Shown in pieces: positions 5,287-5,572 of a stretch of DNA of 5,572 nt. Below the pieces are notes generated by a model that did not search any database, was not told the origin of the DNA, and saw only the letters and a list, made by a program, of their open reading frames with translations. Origin of the DNA: Thermodesulfobacteriota bacterium (GTDB lineage: Bacteria > Desulfobacterota > DSM-4660 > Desulfatiglandales > HGW-15); assembly GCA_025454125.1 (NCBI GenBank), contig JALOPA010000183.1, positions 1 through 5,572 on the forward strand, in the 5' to 3' direction. Position 1 is the stretch's first letter; each line of letters begins with the position of its first letter. The translations under genes were made by a program, and so were the position numbers.

Positions 5287-5344
5287 CCGAGTCTTTAAAT
5301 GAACTCCCCCGCCTCGAGCAGCGGGATATCATCTTCTGTCCCGG

Positions 5345-5433
5345 GCCGTCATTCCGTGCTTGACACGGAATCCAGTCAGGCTTTCTGGATACCGGCTCTT
5401 GTCCGCCTCAGGCGGGTTCGCCGGTATGACGGC
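5345..5433. repeat. Paired-hairpin intergenic repeat, copy 2
   Basis: GCCGTCAT (5345-5352) and ATGACGGC (5426-5433) are perfect 8-bp terminal inverted repeats. Inside are a left hairpin ATTCCGTG / CACGGAAT (5351-5358 with 5364-5371), an ATCCAG / CTGGAT pair (5370-5375 with 5385-5390), and a longer right hairpin ATACCGGC / GCCGGTAT (5389-5396 with 5420-5427) that encloses CCGCC-TCA-GGCGG (5403-5415). The plan matches copy 1 at 1232-1300, and both share GTCATTCC and GGAATCCAGTC at the same places, while the stem bases differ. Right after it, CCTCGCGG (5433-5440) and CTGCGGGG (5445-5452) form an imperfect hairpin. The small size and lack of an open frame suggest a non-autonomous mobile or structural element. 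Confidence 0.82.
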
Positions 5434-5486
5434 CTCGCGGCAAGCTGCGGGGAATGAAACCCCAAGCGATTCACAAGGAAAGTGCC

Positions 5487-5572
5487 ATGTCTAACCCGAC
5501 CTTTTTTCTGATTACAAAACCAAAGCTTTTCGATAGGTTTCTTCAACTTCTTCAAAAAGGAGTGAAAGTCAA
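5487..5572 (+). CDS. Possible start of a further gene (partial, unrecognised)
   Basis: An ATG at 5487 opens a frame that runs off the window end (28 complete codons), reading MSNPTFFLITKPKLF then DRFLQLLQKGVKV. AAGGAA (5475-5480) lies 6 bases upstream as a ribosome site. I do not recognise the product. Two other readings are possible. The AAAAAGGAG at 5555-5562 may be the ribosome site of a gene starting just past the window. The in-frame GTG at 5562 could be a start, but that same site overlaps it, so this is unlikely. The frame is too short for any codon-use argument. The upstream terminator means it would need its own promoter, and none is obvious in 5434-5486. Confidence 0.35.
   Translation, partial: MSNPTFFLITKPKLFDRFLQLLQKGVKV

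Noticed and set aside
3452..5332. 626-codon open frame on the minus strand opposite the AOR gene
   Set aside because: It lies wholly antisense to a clearly conserved AOR, runs through the AOR terminator, has no recognisable domain, and is explained by the strong G/C third-position bias of the AOR gene.
5562..5572. GTG start with MKV-like N-terminus of a MoaD/ThiS-type protein
   Set aside because: The ribosome site AAAAAGGAG overlaps the GTG itself, so it cannot serve this start, and only three codons are visible.

Overview
The window looks like chromosomal DNA from an anaerobic, moderately GC-rich bacterium, most likely a sulfate-reducing or syntrophic member of the Desulfobacterota. The reasons are a tungsten/molybdenum-type aldehyde:ferredoxin oxidoreductase (AOR), a divergent acyl-CoA thiolase, and intergenic double-hairpin elements of the GTCATTCC...GGAATCCAG type. 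The placement is inference from gene content; there is no rRNA or marker gene here.

Layout. The 3' end of a type I L-asparaginase gene (+, 2-244) converges on a DMT/EamA-family transporter gene (-, 269-1114). A 233-bp gap with a paired-hairpin repeat (1232-1300) separates the transporter from a thiolase gene (-, 1348-2610). Upstream of the thiolase lies a compact toxin-antitoxin operon (-, 2716-3275) with a BrnT-like toxin gene first and a CopG-type antitoxin gene second, overlapping by 4 bp. It is driven by a near-consensus promoter that places transcription start at or next to the toxin ATG. An AT-rich divergent regulatory region (3276-3481) with several short palindromes leads to the AOR gene (+, 3482-5224), which ends in a strong intrinsic terminator (5249-5286). 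A second paired-hairpin repeat (5345-5433) follows. The last 86 bases may hold the start of another gene.

Function. AOR-type enzymes oxidise aldehydes to carboxylic acids with ferredoxin as acceptor, or run in reverse. Thiolases cleave or condense acyl-CoA thioesters. The two fit an anaerobe handling organic acids and acyl-CoA intermediates, but they are transcribed divergently and separated by the toxin-antitoxin module, so nothing shows that they share a pathway. The most notable points are the apparently leaderless toxin transcript, the operator-like palindromes beside the toxin-antitoxin and AOR promoters, the Cys-x3-Cys-x3-Cys cluster motif in the AOR, the changed active-site motifs in the thiolase, and compensatory base changes between the two intergenic elements. 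I found no clear evidence of a wholly new multi-gene system.
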